From: Alphaproteobacteria bacterium
Lineage (GTDB): Bacteria > Pseudomonadota > Alphaproteobacteria > Acetobacterales > Acetobacteraceae
Assembly: GCA_017307335.1 (NCBI GenBank)
Contig: JAFKFJ010000194.1
Coordinates: 1 to 35,591, forward strand
Direction of reading: 5' to 3'
Length of the DNA: 35,591 nucleotides
Part shown: in pieces, positions 1-9,027 of the stretch
How positions within the stretch are numbered: the stretch's first letter is position 1
Layout: each line of letters starts with the position of its first letter
Notes under the pieces: model-generated
What the model was told of the DNA's origin: nothing
The model's database searches: none
What the model saw: the letters and a program-made list of their open reading frames with translations, nothing else
Translations under genes and position numbers: made by a program

Positions 1-2
1 CC

Positions 3-146
3 CCCTTCAACACCTCGGCCGATCGCGCCGCCGCCATGCCAACCTGGCTCTGCGACTACAACAGCCGCAGACCCCACGCCGCCCTCGGCGGAAAGCCTCC
101 GATCAGCCGGCTCAGCAGGAACAACCTCCTTGGTAGCGACAGCTAG
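3..146 (+). pseudogene. C-terminal end of IS481-family transposase (cut by window edge)
   Basis: The open frame runs in from the left edge and ends at TAG 144-146. It encodes about 47 residues, including YNSRRPHAALGGKPPISRL and then NNLLG. This is the usual C-terminal tail of IS481-family DDE transposases (the Y-N-x-x-R-P-H-x-x-L-G-G-x-P-P signature just after the catalytic Glu region). The catalytic core lies outside the window, so it cannot be said whether the element is complete. It lies about 170 bp upstream of hsdR and marks the left side of the accessory island. Identity of the family is fairly sure; intactness is unknown. Confidence 0.75.
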
Positions 147-318
147 AGCGGGGCGAGATCGATGTCTCCTCTCTTGATGTTCCGGAACCTGTGCGCGCCG
201 CGATAGAAGCCAGTCCAGCTCTGCAGTGGAAGGCGCAGAACGTCAAAGCCTGGAAATCGGGCGACAAATCGCTGGCGCCGAGGGCGCGACGAGCAGGGCG
301 GTCACGCGGGGAGGCCAC
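147..318. other. Spacer between transposase tail and hsdR
   Basis: This stretch of 172 bp contains no supported gene. It must hold the promoter of the hsd operon, but I see no convincing -35/-10 pair. A Shine-Dalgarno-like GGGGAGG lies at 308-314, four bases before the GTG at 319, and decides the hsdR start. The upstream extension of the frame back to 226 has no similarity to HsdR N-termini. Confidence 0.5.
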
Positions 319-2688
319 GTGAACACTGAAGCGGATACCTGTCGAAAATTCGTCGTTCCGCGCCTGCAAATGGCCGGCTGGGAAAGCGCGCCACACGCGA
401 TCAATGAGCAGCGAACGTTTACCGATGGCCGCGTGATCTTCGTCGGCGGCAAAGCGAAGCGTGGACGCCAAAAGCGCGCCGACTACATCTTGCGCTACCA
501 CGCCGATTATCCGGTTGCGATCGTCGAGGCCAAGGCGGCGTACAAGTCCGCCGCCGACGGCATGCAACAGGCGAAGGACTATGCCGAAATTCTCGGCCTG
601 AAATTCGCCTATGCGACCAATGGCGCGGAGATTCTCGAATTCGACTTTCTCACCGGCCTGGAAACCGAGCGGACCGAATTTCCGACGCCCGCTGAGCTGT
701 GGGGGCGACAACGGGCCGGCCTCGGTCTGACCGATGACGCAGCCGCCGATCGCTTGCTCGCGCCGGGATTCCCCGATCCCGCAAGGCCGCTGCGTTACTA
801 TCAGGAGATCGCCGTCAACCGGGCGCTTCAGGGGGTGCTGACGGGCCAGCGGCGGGCGCTTCTCACGCTCTGCACCGGCTCTGGCAAGACGGCCGTGGCA
901 TTCCAGGTCGCGTGGCGCCTGTGGACGGCCGGATGGAACAAGCGCGGCGACTTCCGCAAACCGAAAATCCTGTTCCTCGCCGACCGTAACATTCTCGTCG
1001 ACGATCCGATGGCCAAGACCTTTGCGCCCTTCGGCGATGCGCGGTTCAAGATCGAGAATGGCGAGATCAGCCACGGCCGCGATATCTATTTCGCGATCTA
1101 CCAGGCGATCGCCAGCGACGAACGGCGGCCGGGTCTGTATCGCGAATATGCGCCGGACTTCTTCGACCTGATCATTGTCGATGAGTGCCACCGCGGCAGC
1201 GCGCGCGACGATAGCAGTTGGCGCGAAATCCTGGAGTATTTCGAGCCGGCCTATCAACTCGGCATGACGGCGACGCCGCTCAGGGAAGACAACCGAGACA
1301 CTTACGCCTATTTCGGCGCGCCACTCTATACCTATTCTCTGGCGCAAGGCATCGCGGACGGCTTCCTGGCGCCCTATCGCGTGCACCGCGTCGTTACGGA
1401 CTATGATGCCGCGGGGTGGAGGCCGACCAAGGGCGAACTCGACCGCTTCGGACGCGAGATCCCCGACGATGAATATCACACCAAGGATTTCGAGCGCGTC
1501 GTCGCGCTGCGCGCGCGCACCGAGGCGATCGCTCGCCACCTTACGCATTTTCTCGCGCAGACCGACCGCTTCGCCAAGACGATCGTTTTCTGCGTGGATC
1601 AGGAACATGCAAGCGAGATGCGGCGTGCGCTTGCCAATCTCAACGCCGATGTCGTTGCAGTCGACCCGGACTATGCCTGCCGCGTGACGGCCGACGAGGG
1701 CGACGTCGGCAAGGGCAAACTCAGCCGGTTTCAGGATGTCGAGACGAAGGTTCCGGTGATCCTGACGACGTCTCAGCTTCTCACCACGGGTGTCGACGCG
1801 CCGACGTGCAAGAACGTCGTGCTGGCACGGGTGGTTGGCTCGATGACGGAGTTCAAGCAGATCGTCGGTCGCGGGACCCGGCTGCGGGAAGACTATGGCA
1901 AGCTCTTCTTCAATATCCTCGACTATACCGGCACGGCGACCGAAAAATTCGCTGATCCGGCCTTCGACGGTGAGCCGACTGTCGAGACGATCACGGAGAT
2001 CGACGCCGAAGGCGCGGTCGTCACCACCCAGGAAGAGGAAAATCCAGCGCCCGAGGCGCCGGACGAGATCGACACGGAACCCGGTGGACTTCCCCCCGAC
2101 GAGGAGCCCGGAGAACCACGCAAACTTTACGTCGATGGCGGCACGGTCGAAGTGGTCGCGCATCTGGTCTACGAACTGGATACGGACGGCAAACGGCTGA
2201 CCTGCAAGAAGCTGACGGACTGGACCGGTGAGAAGGTCCGCACGCTCTATTCGACCGCCGCCAGCTTCCGCGCTGATTGGGCGCTCGCCGACAAGCGTCA
2301 TGCGATCGTCGAGGCGCTCGCTGAACGGGGTATCGACCTCGAGAGCCTGGCCGATGAAGCCGGGCGACCAGAGGATGATCCGTTCGATCTGCTTTGCCAT
2401 CTCGCTTGGAACGCGCCGCTCCGCACGCGACGTGAGCGCGCCGAGCGTCTCAAGCGCGATCGGACCGATTTCTTCGATCGCTATGCCGGCGAGGCGCGGA
2501 CCGTCCTCGAGGCGCTGCTTGAGAAATATGCCGAGCACGGCGCCGCTCAGTTCGTTCTGCCGGGCATTTTGAAGGTGCCGCCGCTGACCGGATTCGGCAA
2601 TCCGAGCGAGATCGCGCGCCGCTTTGGGGGTGCGGACAAGCTTCGCGACGCCGTCAACGAAATGTCCGGCCTGTTGTACGCCGCTTAG
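319..2688 (+). CDS. hsdR: Type I restriction enzyme, HsdR subunit (EcoAI/EcoEI-like)
   Basis: This is the motor and nuclease subunit of a type I restriction-modification complex. It translocates unmethylated DNA using ATP and cleaves away from the recognition site. The 789-residue protein starts at GTG 319, where the N-terminus (NTEADTCRKFVVPRL) matches the family; the frame is open further upstream but looks non-coding. The PD-(D/E)XK nuclease is seen as D55 and E70-A-K72. The superfamily 2 helicase shows Walker A TGSGKT (186-191), D288-E-C-H (motif II), GMTATP (motif III), and motif VI QIVGRGTRL. The C-terminal third is the HsdM/HsdS-contacting region. It is first in an operon with hsdM 13 bp downstream. 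No damage is seen, so it is probably active. Confidence 0.96.
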   Translation: MNTEADTCRKFVVPRLQMAGWESAPHAINEQRTFTDGRVIFVGGKAKRGRQKRADYILRYHADYPVAIVEAKAAYKSAADGMQQAKDYAEILGLKFAYATNGAEILEFDFLTGLETERTEFPTPAELWGRQRAGLGLTDDAAADRLLAPGFPDPARPLRYYQEIAVNRALQGVLTGQRRALLTLCTGSGKTAVAFQVAWRLWTAGWNKRGDFRKPKILFLADRNILVDDPMAKTFAPFGDARFKIENGEISHGRDIYFAIYQAIASDERRPGLYREYAPDFFDLIIVDECHRGSARDDSSWREILEYFEPAYQLGMTATPLREDNRDTYAYFGAPLYTYSLAQGIADGFLAPYRVHRVVTDYDAAGWRPTKGELDRFGREIPDDEYHTKDFERVVALRARTEAIARHLTHFLAQTDRFAKTIVFCVDQEHASEMRRALANLNADVVAVDPDYACRVTADEGDVGKGKLSRFQDVETKVPVILTTSQLLTTGVDAPTCKNVVLARVVGSMTEFKQIVGRGTRLREDYGKLFFNILDYTGTATEKFADPAFDGEPTVETITEIDAEGAVVTTQEEENPAPEAPDEIDTEPGGLPPDEEPGEPRKLYVDGGTVEVVAHLVYELDTDGKRLTCKKLTDWTGEKVRTLYSTAASFRADWALADKRHAIVEALAERGIDLESLADEAGRPEDDPFDLLCHLAWNAPLRTRRERAERLKRDRTDFFDRYAGEARTVLEALLEKYAEHGAAQFVLPGILKVPPLTGFGNPSEIARRFGGADKLRDAVNEMSGLLYAA

Positions 2689-2701
2689 GGAAGATCCGCC
2701 A

Positions 2702-4258
2702 ATGCCCCGTGAGAAGAAGATCAATACGCCGAAAACAACGGCGCAGCGGCTCGACAGCCTCATCAAGTCCGCGCGCAATAAAATGCGCAAGGACCGGGAG
2801 CTGAAGACGGACCTCACGCGGCTGCCCACGCTTACCTGGCTGATGTTCCTCAAATTCGTCGACGATATGGAGCGGGTCCACGAGGATGAGGCGGTGCTCG
2901 CCGACGCGCCGTACCAGCTGCTGATCGATGCGCCTTATCGTTGGCGGGACTGGGCGGCCGATCCGGCGGGCATCACCGGGCCGGACCTGCTGTCGTTCAT
3001 CAATAGCGAGCAGTCCGTTCGCGCGGACGGCACCCAGGGCCCGGGGCTGTTCACCTACCTGCGCGGTCTGCGCGGCAACGGCGCCGGGCGCCAGCGTCGC
3101 GATGTGGTCTCTGCGGTGTTTCGCGATCTGCGGAATTACGCGACCAGCGGCTATGTCCTGCGCGACGTCATCAACCTGATCAACGGTATCCATTTCGACA
3201 GTACCGAGGACATTCAGACCCTCGGCCGGATGTACGAGACGATGTTGCGTGAGATGCGCGATGCCGCAGGGCAAAACGGGGAGTTCTATACGCCGCGCCC
3301 GGTCGTACGGCTCATGGTCGAGATGATCGACCCAAAGCTCGGCGAAGTCGTGCTCGATCCCGCCTGCGGCACGGGCGGCTTCCTGGCTGCTGCCTTCGAC
3401 CATATGAAGCCGCAAGCCGGCACGGTCGAGACGCGCGAGATCCTCCAGCGCAAGACTTTGCGGGGCGGCGAGGATTCCTCGCTTCCCTTCCTGCTCGCGC
3501 AGATGAACCTGCTGTTGCACGGGATCGAGGCGCCCGACATCGAGTTCGGCAACGCCCTGCGCTTCAAGCTGACCGAGATCGGCGAGCGCGACCGGGTCGA
3601 AGTCATCCTGACCAATCCGCCATTTGGCGGCGAGGAAGAAGCCGGCATCCTCACGAATTTTCCGGATGATCGGCGAACCGCCGAAACCGCGCTTCTGTTC
3701 CTGCAGCTCATCATGCGGCGGCTCAAACGCGGCGGTCTCGGGCGCGCCGGCGTCGTCGTGCCGCACGGCATTCTTTTCGGCGACGGCATTGCGGCGCGGA
3801 TCAAGGCCGACCTTCTCGAACAGTTCAATGTTCACACCATCGTCCGGCTGCCAGACGGCACCTTCGCGCCCTACACGGACATCCCCACCAACATCCTCTT
3901 GTTCGACACGTCCGGTCCGACGCGCGACATCTGGTATTGGGAGCAACCGCTTCCGGAGGGCCGGCGGAAATATTCCAAGACGCTCCCGCTGCAGTACGAG
4001 GAATTCGCCGATTGCAGGGCCTGGTGGTCTGATCGGAAGGAAGGACCGCAGGCCTGGAAGGTGTTCGGTCCCGATTTGATCAGGCGCGATGAACAGGGGC
4101 GCGCGGTCGCGGTTGATTTGGATCTGAGAAATCCGCACGCGAAGGCAGTTGTCGATCATCGCATGCCGGCGGAGATCGTCGATAGCGCCATCGCCAAAGA
4201 GCAGCAGGTGCTGGCCGTCTTGAACGAGATCAAGGCGCTTGTGGCGGAGCGCGCCTAG
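2702..4258 (+). CDS. hsdM: Type I DNA adenine methyltransferase subunit HsdM
   Basis: This is the N6-adenine methyltransferase subunit that, with HsdS, methylates the host's own sites and forms the core of the restriction complex. The 518-residue protein begins at ATG 2702, preceded by GGGAAG (2688-2693) at good spacing. An N-terminal helical HsdM_N domain covers about residues 10-160. The SAM-binding motif I is DPACGTGGFL beginning at D219, and the catalytic motif IV is N305-P-P-F. The length is normal for the family. The gene lies 13 bp after hsdR and 3 bp before hsdS, so the three are co-transcribed and probably translationally coupled. Confidence 0.97.
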   Translation: MPREKKINTPKTTAQRLDSLIKSARNKMRKDRELKTDLTRLPTLTWLMFLKFVDDMERVHEDEAVLADAPYQLLIDAPYRWRDWAADPAGITGPDLLSFINSEQSVRADGTQGPGLFTYLRGLRGNGAGRQRRDVVSAVFRDLRNYATSGYVLRDVINLINGIHFDSTEDIQTLGRMYETMLREMRDAAGQNGEFYTPRPVVRLMVEMIDPKLGEVVLDPACGTGGFLAAAFDHMKPQAGTVETREILQRKTLRGGEDSSLPFLLAQMNLLLHGIEAPDIEFGNALRFKLTEIGERDRVEVILTNPPFGGEEEAGILTNFPDDRRTAETALLFLQLIMRRLKRGGLGRAGVVVPHGILFGDGIAARIKADLLEQFNVHTIVRLPDGTFAPYTDIPTNILLFDTSGPTRDIWYWEQPLPEGRRKYSKTLPLQYEEFADCRAWWSDRKEGPQAWKVFGPDLIRRDEQGRAVAVDLDLRNPHAKAVVDHRMPAEIVDSAIAKEQQVLAVLNEIKALVAERA

Positions 4259-4261
4259 GTC

Positions 4262-5404
4262 ATGGCGAGCTTTCCGCTTGTCCCGCTGGGTGAGCTCCTC
4301 ACCTACGCGCCGGATCCGCAGGGCGTGGATCCCGACGGCGCGTATCCGATCGCGGGCATCTATGGCTTTGGTCGCGGGATGATTCAGCGTGCGCCGGTCG
4401 ATGGACGGGAGATAGCCGCCACGCAACTGTTCCGCATCCGGGCGGGCCAGTTCATTTATAGCCGCCTGAAGTCGTTCGAAGGCGCTTATGCGATCGTCTC
4501 GCCCGAGGTCGACGGGTATTTTGTCTCGAACGAATTCCCGACCTTCGATCTGGATTGTGAACGACTCGAGCCCGGATTCCTCGGCTGGTACTTCAAGCAG
4601 GACCGCGTTTGGCAGCAACTAGCCTCTGACGGGAAGGGAATCGGCGCGCGCCGAGAGCGGCTGCATCCCAGACGTCTTCTCGATCATGCCATTCCGTTTC
4701 CTCCGATCGCACAGCAACGTCGGATCATCGCAAAGCTCGACGGCGCGGCGTTGCAACTGAAGTCGATGCGTCGGGCCGCCGATACCGCGCGCGCGGAACT
4801 CGAAGCAACAATGGAGGCGGCGTTTCGGAAGGTGATCGCAGGCGCACCGCGCGTCGCGATGAGCGACATTGCGCCGCTCGTGCGGCGGCCGATCGCGGTC
4901 GATCCGGACGGAAGCTACCCGGAACTTGGCGTGCGCTCGTTCGGCAAGGGAACATTCCGGAAGCCATCACTCTCAGGCCTTGAGGTCGGCAACAAACGCC
5001 TTTTCGCGATTCACGAGGGCGATCTCCTCTTCAATATCGTCTTTGCCTGGGAGGGAGCGGTCGCGCTGGCGAGCGCCGCCGATCATGGCCGGGTCGGATC
5101 CCACAGGTTCCTGACCTGCGTTCCCGACCCTGGGCGGGCGACGCCCCAATTCCTTCTCTATTATTTTCTCACGCCGGAGGGGACGGAGCGTCTCGGCGCT
5201 GCCTCTCCGGGGGGTGCGGGCCGCAACCGCACGCTCGGGCTCAAGGCTTTGGAGTCGATCGCTGTGCCGGCGCCTTCCCTGGACGCGCAATGCTGGTTTG
5301 ATGAACTCCAGCAGAAGGCCGTCGGCGTGCGAGTTGGTCAGTCAGATGTCGCGGGGGAACTGGCTCGTCTGATTCCGGCTCTGCTGCATCAGGCATTCCG
5401 TTGA
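4262..5404 (+). CDS. hsdS: Type I specificity subunit HsdS
   Basis: This subunit reads the bipartite target sequence for the HsdM/HsdR complex. The 380-residue protein has the usual two-half layout. Target recognition domain 1 covers about residues 1-145. A conserved helical spacer follows, with PPIAQQRRIIAKLD (about 145-195). Target recognition domain 2 covers about 200-340, and a second conserved helix pair (SLDAQCWFDELQ...) closes the protein. The second spacer has W-F in place of the more common R-I, a mild divergence. It begins 3 bp after hsdM. The target sequence cannot be predicted from this alone. Confidence 0.95.
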   Translation: MASFPLVPLGELLTYAPDPQGVDPDGAYPIAGIYGFGRGMIQRAPVDGREIAATQLFRIRAGQFIYSRLKSFEGAYAIVSPEVDGYFVSNEFPTFDLDCERLEPGFLGWYFKQDRVWQQLASDGKGIGARRERLHPRRLLDHAIPFPPIAQQRRIIAKLDGAALQLKSMRRAADTARAELEATMEAAFRKVIAGAPRVAMSDIAPLVRRPIAVDPDGSYPELGVRSFGKGTFRKPSLSGLEVGNKRLFAIHEGDLLFNIVFAWEGAVALASAADHGRVGSHRFLTCVPDPGRATPQFLLYYFLTPEGTERLGAASPGGAGRNRTLGLKALESIAVPAPSLDAQCWFDELQQKAVGVRVGQSDVAGELARLIPALLHQAFR

Positions 5405-5515
5405 ACGCCCGACGCTCGTGTTCGTGAAGCCAGGGGAGGACTGTCCTCACAATCCATAATGGTGAGCCGCTTTTGCGAGAACGAGGATCGGCTTGTGTTC
5501 GCCTTGCCAGCTTTG

Positions 5516-6049
5516 TCAGCCGAGCTGGCCGTGCCGTTCGAGCAACCGCATCAGGACGCTGTTGGCGCGGGTGAAATTCTCGCGCTGGTCGCGAAGTCCG
5601 TAGGCCCATTTGGCGCCATGGAAGAGGTTGTTGCGCAAGCGCCAGACGATCATCAGCAGTGCGAGCATTCGGTCGCGAGGATCTTGGTTGGCGCCCTCGA
5701 TCACAGCCTGGAGGAGTTCGGGGTGATCCGACGGCCGAAGCGCAAGAAATGGAAAATGGTGGGTCAGCGCGCCATCGGCGAAATAGCGGTTCTGAAAGTA
5801 GGCGAGTTCCGCATCTTAGAGTTCAGCCTCGAGCATTCCTGCCTCCGCCCAAGCGTCCACCTTTTGGCGGATACGATCGGCGCGGGCGAAATTGCCCATG
5901 ACTTGCGCCTCGAAGAGGCTCCAGAGGAAGGCGAAGTCGAAGATGGCGCGGCGGTCCGCATCGGGAAGATCCCTGAAGCCAGGCGCGCGCGCCTCGAGCC
6001 ACTGCTCGCTCACGCCGCGCTCCGTTTTCTCATCGTCAGAGACCGCCAT
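5516..6049 (-). pseudogene. HEPN-like protein interrupted by an in-frame TAA
   Basis: Read through, this is a 177-codon gene whose frame is continuous except for one TAA at 5818-5816 (minus strand). The 5' part (6049-5819, 77 residues) begins MAVSDDEKTERGVSEQWLEA and ends MLEAEL. After the stop the same frame goes on with DAELAYFQNRYFADGALTHH and ends RLLERHGQLG. The 3' part contains RNNLFHG, an R-x4-H pattern typical of HEPN-fold RNases and related small helical proteins. The start lies 3 bp after the stop of the GIY-YIG gene, so it is the last member of the minus-strand operon. A single substitution (for example GAA to TAA) would explain the break. Function of the family is unknown to me; HEPN is inferred from one motif and helical character. 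Confidence 0.6.
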
Positions 6050-6052
6050 GGC

Positions 6053-6556
6053 TCAATAATCCGGTTCTTCGCGGCGGGGATCGAGTTCCGAGAAGTCGGT
6101 CAGTGTGTCGCAGCGGATGCAGTGGTACATTTGCGAGGCGTCCTGGAAATGCATGCCGCAGAGGCAGCCGCAAAAGGGGCAGCATTCGTCGATCTCGAGA
6201 TCGGCCCAATCCCACACGCCGAGATATTCTGGAACAGCATCGCGATCATAGCCGGTGATCTGAAAGGCGTCGGCGTTCTTGGCAACAAATCCATCGCGGC
6301 CGGCGTGCGTGAGAATGGGCAGGACGTCCGCCGGCTCGATGGCGAACCACTCTCCGCGCACATGGGTCGCGCCAAAATGCTGGTGCAGGTGTCGCTCAAG
6401 CTGAAAGGCGTCGGCCGTCTCGATCCACCCGAGCAGCCGCAGTTCGAGAGGGTTGCCGGTCTGGAGGTTGCGCTTGCGCGCTTCGATATTCTTCGCAACC
6501 CCGATCTTGACCGGGGAGCACCCATTTTCATCTTCGCCAAGGAAATAGACCGGCAC
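6053..6556 (-). CDS. GIY-YIG nuclease-superfamily protein (T5orf172/MUG113-like) with C-terminal zinc ribbon
   Basis: The 167-residue protein has two parts. Residues 1-75 look like the T5orf172/MUG113 branch of the GIY-YIG nuclease superfamily: MPVYFLGEDENG leads into VKIGVAKNIEARKRNLQTGN, then ERHLHQHFGATHVRGEWFAI. The usual GIY and YIG are degenerate here (VYF and KIG); the Arg of the RxxxLQ segment and the E-x-x-L-H-x-x-F helix are present. Residues about 120-155 carry CCPFCGC...CIRC, a likely Zn ribbon. Such proteins are found in phages and defence islands, where they probably nick DNA. The gene sits 18 bp after the Lit-like peptidase gene and 3 bp before the broken HEPN gene. Nuclease activity is inference. 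Confidence 0.75.
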   Translation of the reverse strand: MPVYFLGEDENGCSPVKIGVAKNIEARKRNLQTGNPLELRLLGWIETADAFQLERHLHQHFGATHVRGEWFAIEPADVLPILTHAGRDGFVAKNADAFQITGYDRDAVPEYLGVWDWADLEIDECCPFCGCLCGMHFQDASQMYHCIRCDTLTDFSELDPRREEPDY

Positions 6557-6574
6557 GGCGCGCTCCCTGCGGCG

Positions 6575-7498
6575 TTACCGGAGCCGGTCGAGCAGGATTT
6601 CGACCATTTCCTGATTTGAGTTCGCGACGATGTCGAGCGGTCGATTCTCCTGGCGCATGAGCGCGATCAGGAGGCAGGCCGTGAACGGCCAAAAGGACGA
6701 ACCGGCCGGCAGGCTGTAGCCGCTGATCATCGCCGTCAGCCGTTCGGCGATCGGCGGATATTGCCGATTGCCCCATTGCGCGTAGGTCGGCGTCATCGCA
6801 TGGATGATCAGGGCGGCGAGCGCGATGCCCATCGCGCGCTTTTGCTGGACCTGCGCATAGCTGTGGCCATGCGTCGTCGCGTAGGCGGCGAGGCCGCTCG
6901 TCATGAACTCGCGCGCCCAGGTGTCACAGGCGATTTCCTCTTCGGGCAGGGTCGAGGGCGCGCTGTTGTCGGCGCAGAACATGACGTGCCGGAATTCGTG
7001 CAGAAGGGTGAAGGCAAGGGCGAGCGCGACCAGGTCGAAGGTGGCCTTGTGCTGATCGTTACCCAGGCCGTCGCGGTCGGCGGTCGGCTCGGGGACGTCC
7101 GCCGGCCAGGAAATGTCCGCAGTCTGTTCGGCCGCGAGGAGCGACCGGGCGCTGCCCACGCGCTGCTTATAGTCGAATTCGTATTGCCCCCGTTCCGCGT
7201 CGACGCCCAGCGCCTGGCTGAGCGGCATCCCGGTCACGGTCGCGAGCACCAGGGCGGGTGAATAAACCTCGATCGCGCGCCAGGCGCTGAAGCCGAGCAG
7301 CCAGAAGAAGTCGATCGTCTTGGTGTCGAACCTGATGCGGCTGGCGTCCGCATTCATCGTGACGCCCTTGCTGCTGGGGGCGACTTCGACGGCGTGGCCG
7401 TATCGGGTCCAGAAACCGCTGATCTCGTCGGCGCGCTCGGGGACGGCCCCGCGCAGGAGGTGAAGGACGATCGCGCGGTCGGCTGGCCCGGTCGTCAT
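6575..7498 (-). CDS. Lit-like zinc peptidase (peptidase U49 type, HExxH)
   Basis: This is a 307-residue protein with a zinc peptidase motif, H167-E-F-R-H171, on a hydrophobic helix (LALAFTLLHEFRHVMF). It is followed by PEEEIACDTWAREFM, whose acidic residues could give the third metal ligand. Size, motif position and the downstream E-E-x-x-C/A-D pattern resemble the phage-exclusion protease Lit (about 300 residues). Lit of E. coli cleaves elongation factor Tu during T4 infection and aborts growth. ATG 7498 is chosen because AGGGGA stands about ten bases upstream; the frame is open to 7528. The gene lies 49 bp after the preceding member of the minus-strand operon. The Lit assignment rests on motif and layout, so substrate and phage trigger are unknown. 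Other HExxH families remain possible. Confidence 0.7.
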   Translation of the reverse strand: MTTGPADRAIVLHLLRGAVPERADEISGFWTRYGHAVEVAPSSKGVTMNADASRIRFDTKTIDFFWLLGFSAWRAIEVYSPALVLATVTGMPLSQALGVDAERGQYEFDYKQRVGSARSLLAAEQTADISWPADVPEPTADRDGLGNDQHKATFDLVALALAFTLLHEFRHVMFCADNSAPSTLPEEEIACDTWAREFMTSGLAAYATTHGHSYAQVQQKRAMGIALAALIIHAMTPTYAQWGNRQYPPIAERLTAMISGYSLPAGSSFWPFTACLLIALMRQENRPLDIVANSNQEMVEILLDRLR

Positions 7499-7547
7499 GC
7501 GTGTCCGGTCCCCTGTGGGTCGGCGCAAGGCATGGCGGGCGAGCTAG

Positions 7548-8960
7548 TCATCGCGGTTCGTCCTGGCTCGACGTGTTCACGGCTTTCTCGGGCTCACCGG
7601 ACAGGCGCAGATGCGTGATCGACGCCAGAACCGAGTTCGCCCAGATGGTGCTGCATTCGATCTCGTCGTCCCGCTCGAACCAATGGGTGGCGCCTGGGAT
7701 GAGATCGAAGGGAATGGGGTGGGCCGCCTGCGGATTGTGGAAGACCTCCAGCTCCTGGCACCAGGCTTCCCCCCACGGCCAGAGGGATTGGTATTCCTCG
7801 CTACCGACCGACAGCTCGAAGTCGATTGGCTCGAGCGCGCCCGGTGTCCGATCGAACAGAATTCCGCGCCGGATCATTTCGAGACCGGGCGGCCGCCAGC
7901 CGGCGAGGAAGCCCATGCGGTTGAATTTGGCCAAGGTGCCGGCATTGCTGAAGATGACCGCGGACAGATGCGCAAAGTCGGGATCGCGGAACAGGCCGGC
8001 CGGAATGCCATGTTTGCCGGTGAGGTTGGCGATCGACGTGCCGATCGCGCGGCGATGCGCGCCTTCGCCTTCGACATCGGCGCGCAGGCCATACAGATAG
8101 GAGGGAAGCGCCTCACGGCTCCAGACCATCGAGCCGGATGCGTGGAAGTCCGCGATGGCGATGGCGAAGGATCGGCCCCTGACGTGGTCCATCTCGTGAT
8201 AGTTGCGCTGGAGCTTGCCGCGCAGCGTCTTGGCGAAACGCTCGGCGGGCGCGCCGGTCAGCCGCTCGGTGCGGTCCTGCGGCGCGTGCACCCAGTCGCC
8301 GATCCCGCCCGCGCGCGGGGTTTCGGAATTGGCGGTGACCGCCTCGATCCAGCAGTCGAGGCCGTCCTTCTCGATCCGGAAGTCGGGCGATACGTGGTCC
8401 TGGCGGACGATCAGGCCCTGCTCGCGGAAGCAGGCGAGCAGATAGAGCTCGAAGAGCCGCGAGGCGAAGTTGCTGGTCTGAAGATCACTGACGAAATTGG
8501 CGTCCGGATTGGGAAGCGCGAGATAGCATTCGCCCACCGCCATGAGCGCGGGCAGATGGCTCGCCGTGCTGGCAAGAAGCTCGAACTCGGGCGAGATGCC
8601 GCGCGCGCCTGGCTGCATCAGGGGCGGACGGCGCCGCGCGCCGCGCGGAAGCGGTTCAGGCGGATCGCTGCCGCGCATGCTGATGCTGAGATGGTCGAGC
8701 GCTGTCTCGGGGGTAGAGAACGGGCCGCCTTCGTCGACACGCACCCAGAGATGATCGACGCGCCGGCGCATGGCCAAGGTGGTGAACGCCCCGCGCTCGG
8801 GATCGAGGAGGATGCAGCCGCAGGCGCTGCCGCGGCCGACCCTGTAGACGCCGAAAATGTGCGACGGGTCGAAGTTCGGTCCGCGCTCCAGCGACAGCGC
8901 ATAGAGCTCGAACTGCCGTTCGCTGATCGGCGTGATCAGTTGCGGGTCATCGACGGCCAT
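7548..8960 (-). CDS. Uncharacterised protein with PD-(D/E)XK-like core
   Basis: I do not recognise a named family for this 470-residue protein. A central segment has the layout of a PD-(D/E)XK fold. A helix RLFELYLLACFREQGLIV carries the early Glu. Then comes PDF with D193, and 13 residues later W-I-E206-A-V. The lysine expected two residues after the Glu is absent (Val), so catalysis is doubtful or uses a moved Lys. The same pattern occurs in the next gene (D91, E104), which suggests common descent. The C-terminus carries FHNPQAAHPIPFDLIPGATH and HWFERDDEIECST. ATG 8960 follows GAGG seven bases upstream; the longer upstream frame overlaps the neighbouring gene and looks non-coding. It is third in the minus-strand operon. 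Confidence 0.6.
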   Translation of the reverse strand: MAVDDPQLITPISERQFELYALSLERGPNFDPSHIFGVYRVGRGSACGCILLDPERGAFTTLAMRRRVDHLWVRVDEGGPFSTPETALDHLSISMRGSDPPEPLPRGARRRPPLMQPGARGISPEFELLASTASHLPALMAVGECYLALPNPDANFVSDLQTSNFASRLFELYLLACFREQGLIVRQDHVSPDFRIEKDGLDCWIEAVTANSETPRAGGIGDWVHAPQDRTERLTGAPAERFAKTLRGKLQRNYHEMDHVRGRSFAIAIADFHASGSMVWSREALPSYLYGLRADVEGEGAHRRAIGTSIANLTGKHGIPAGLFRDPDFAHLSAVIFSNAGTLAKFNRMGFLAGWRPPGLEMIRRGILFDRTPGALEPIDFELSVGSEEYQSLWPWGEAWCQELEVFHNPQAAHPIPFDLIPGATHWFERDDEIECSTIWANSVLASITHLRLSGEPEKAVNTSSQDEPR

Positions 8961-9027
8961 CGTCACGCCTCGCGGCGTGGAGGGCGAAAGGCCGGCGGCT
9001 CCGACCCGTGCTGGACAAGCAGCGTCC

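Noticed and set aside
112-2853. 913-residue frame on the minus strand
   Set aside because: Antisense shadow of hsdR: R/A-rich composition and no domain, while the plus strand carries a complete, motif-rich HsdR.
2654-4618. 654-residue minus-strand frame
   Set aside because: Antisense shadow of hsdM and the start of hsdS.
5459-6619. 386-residue plus-strand frame
   Set aside because: Antisense to the GIY-YIG and HEPN-like genes, with no family features.
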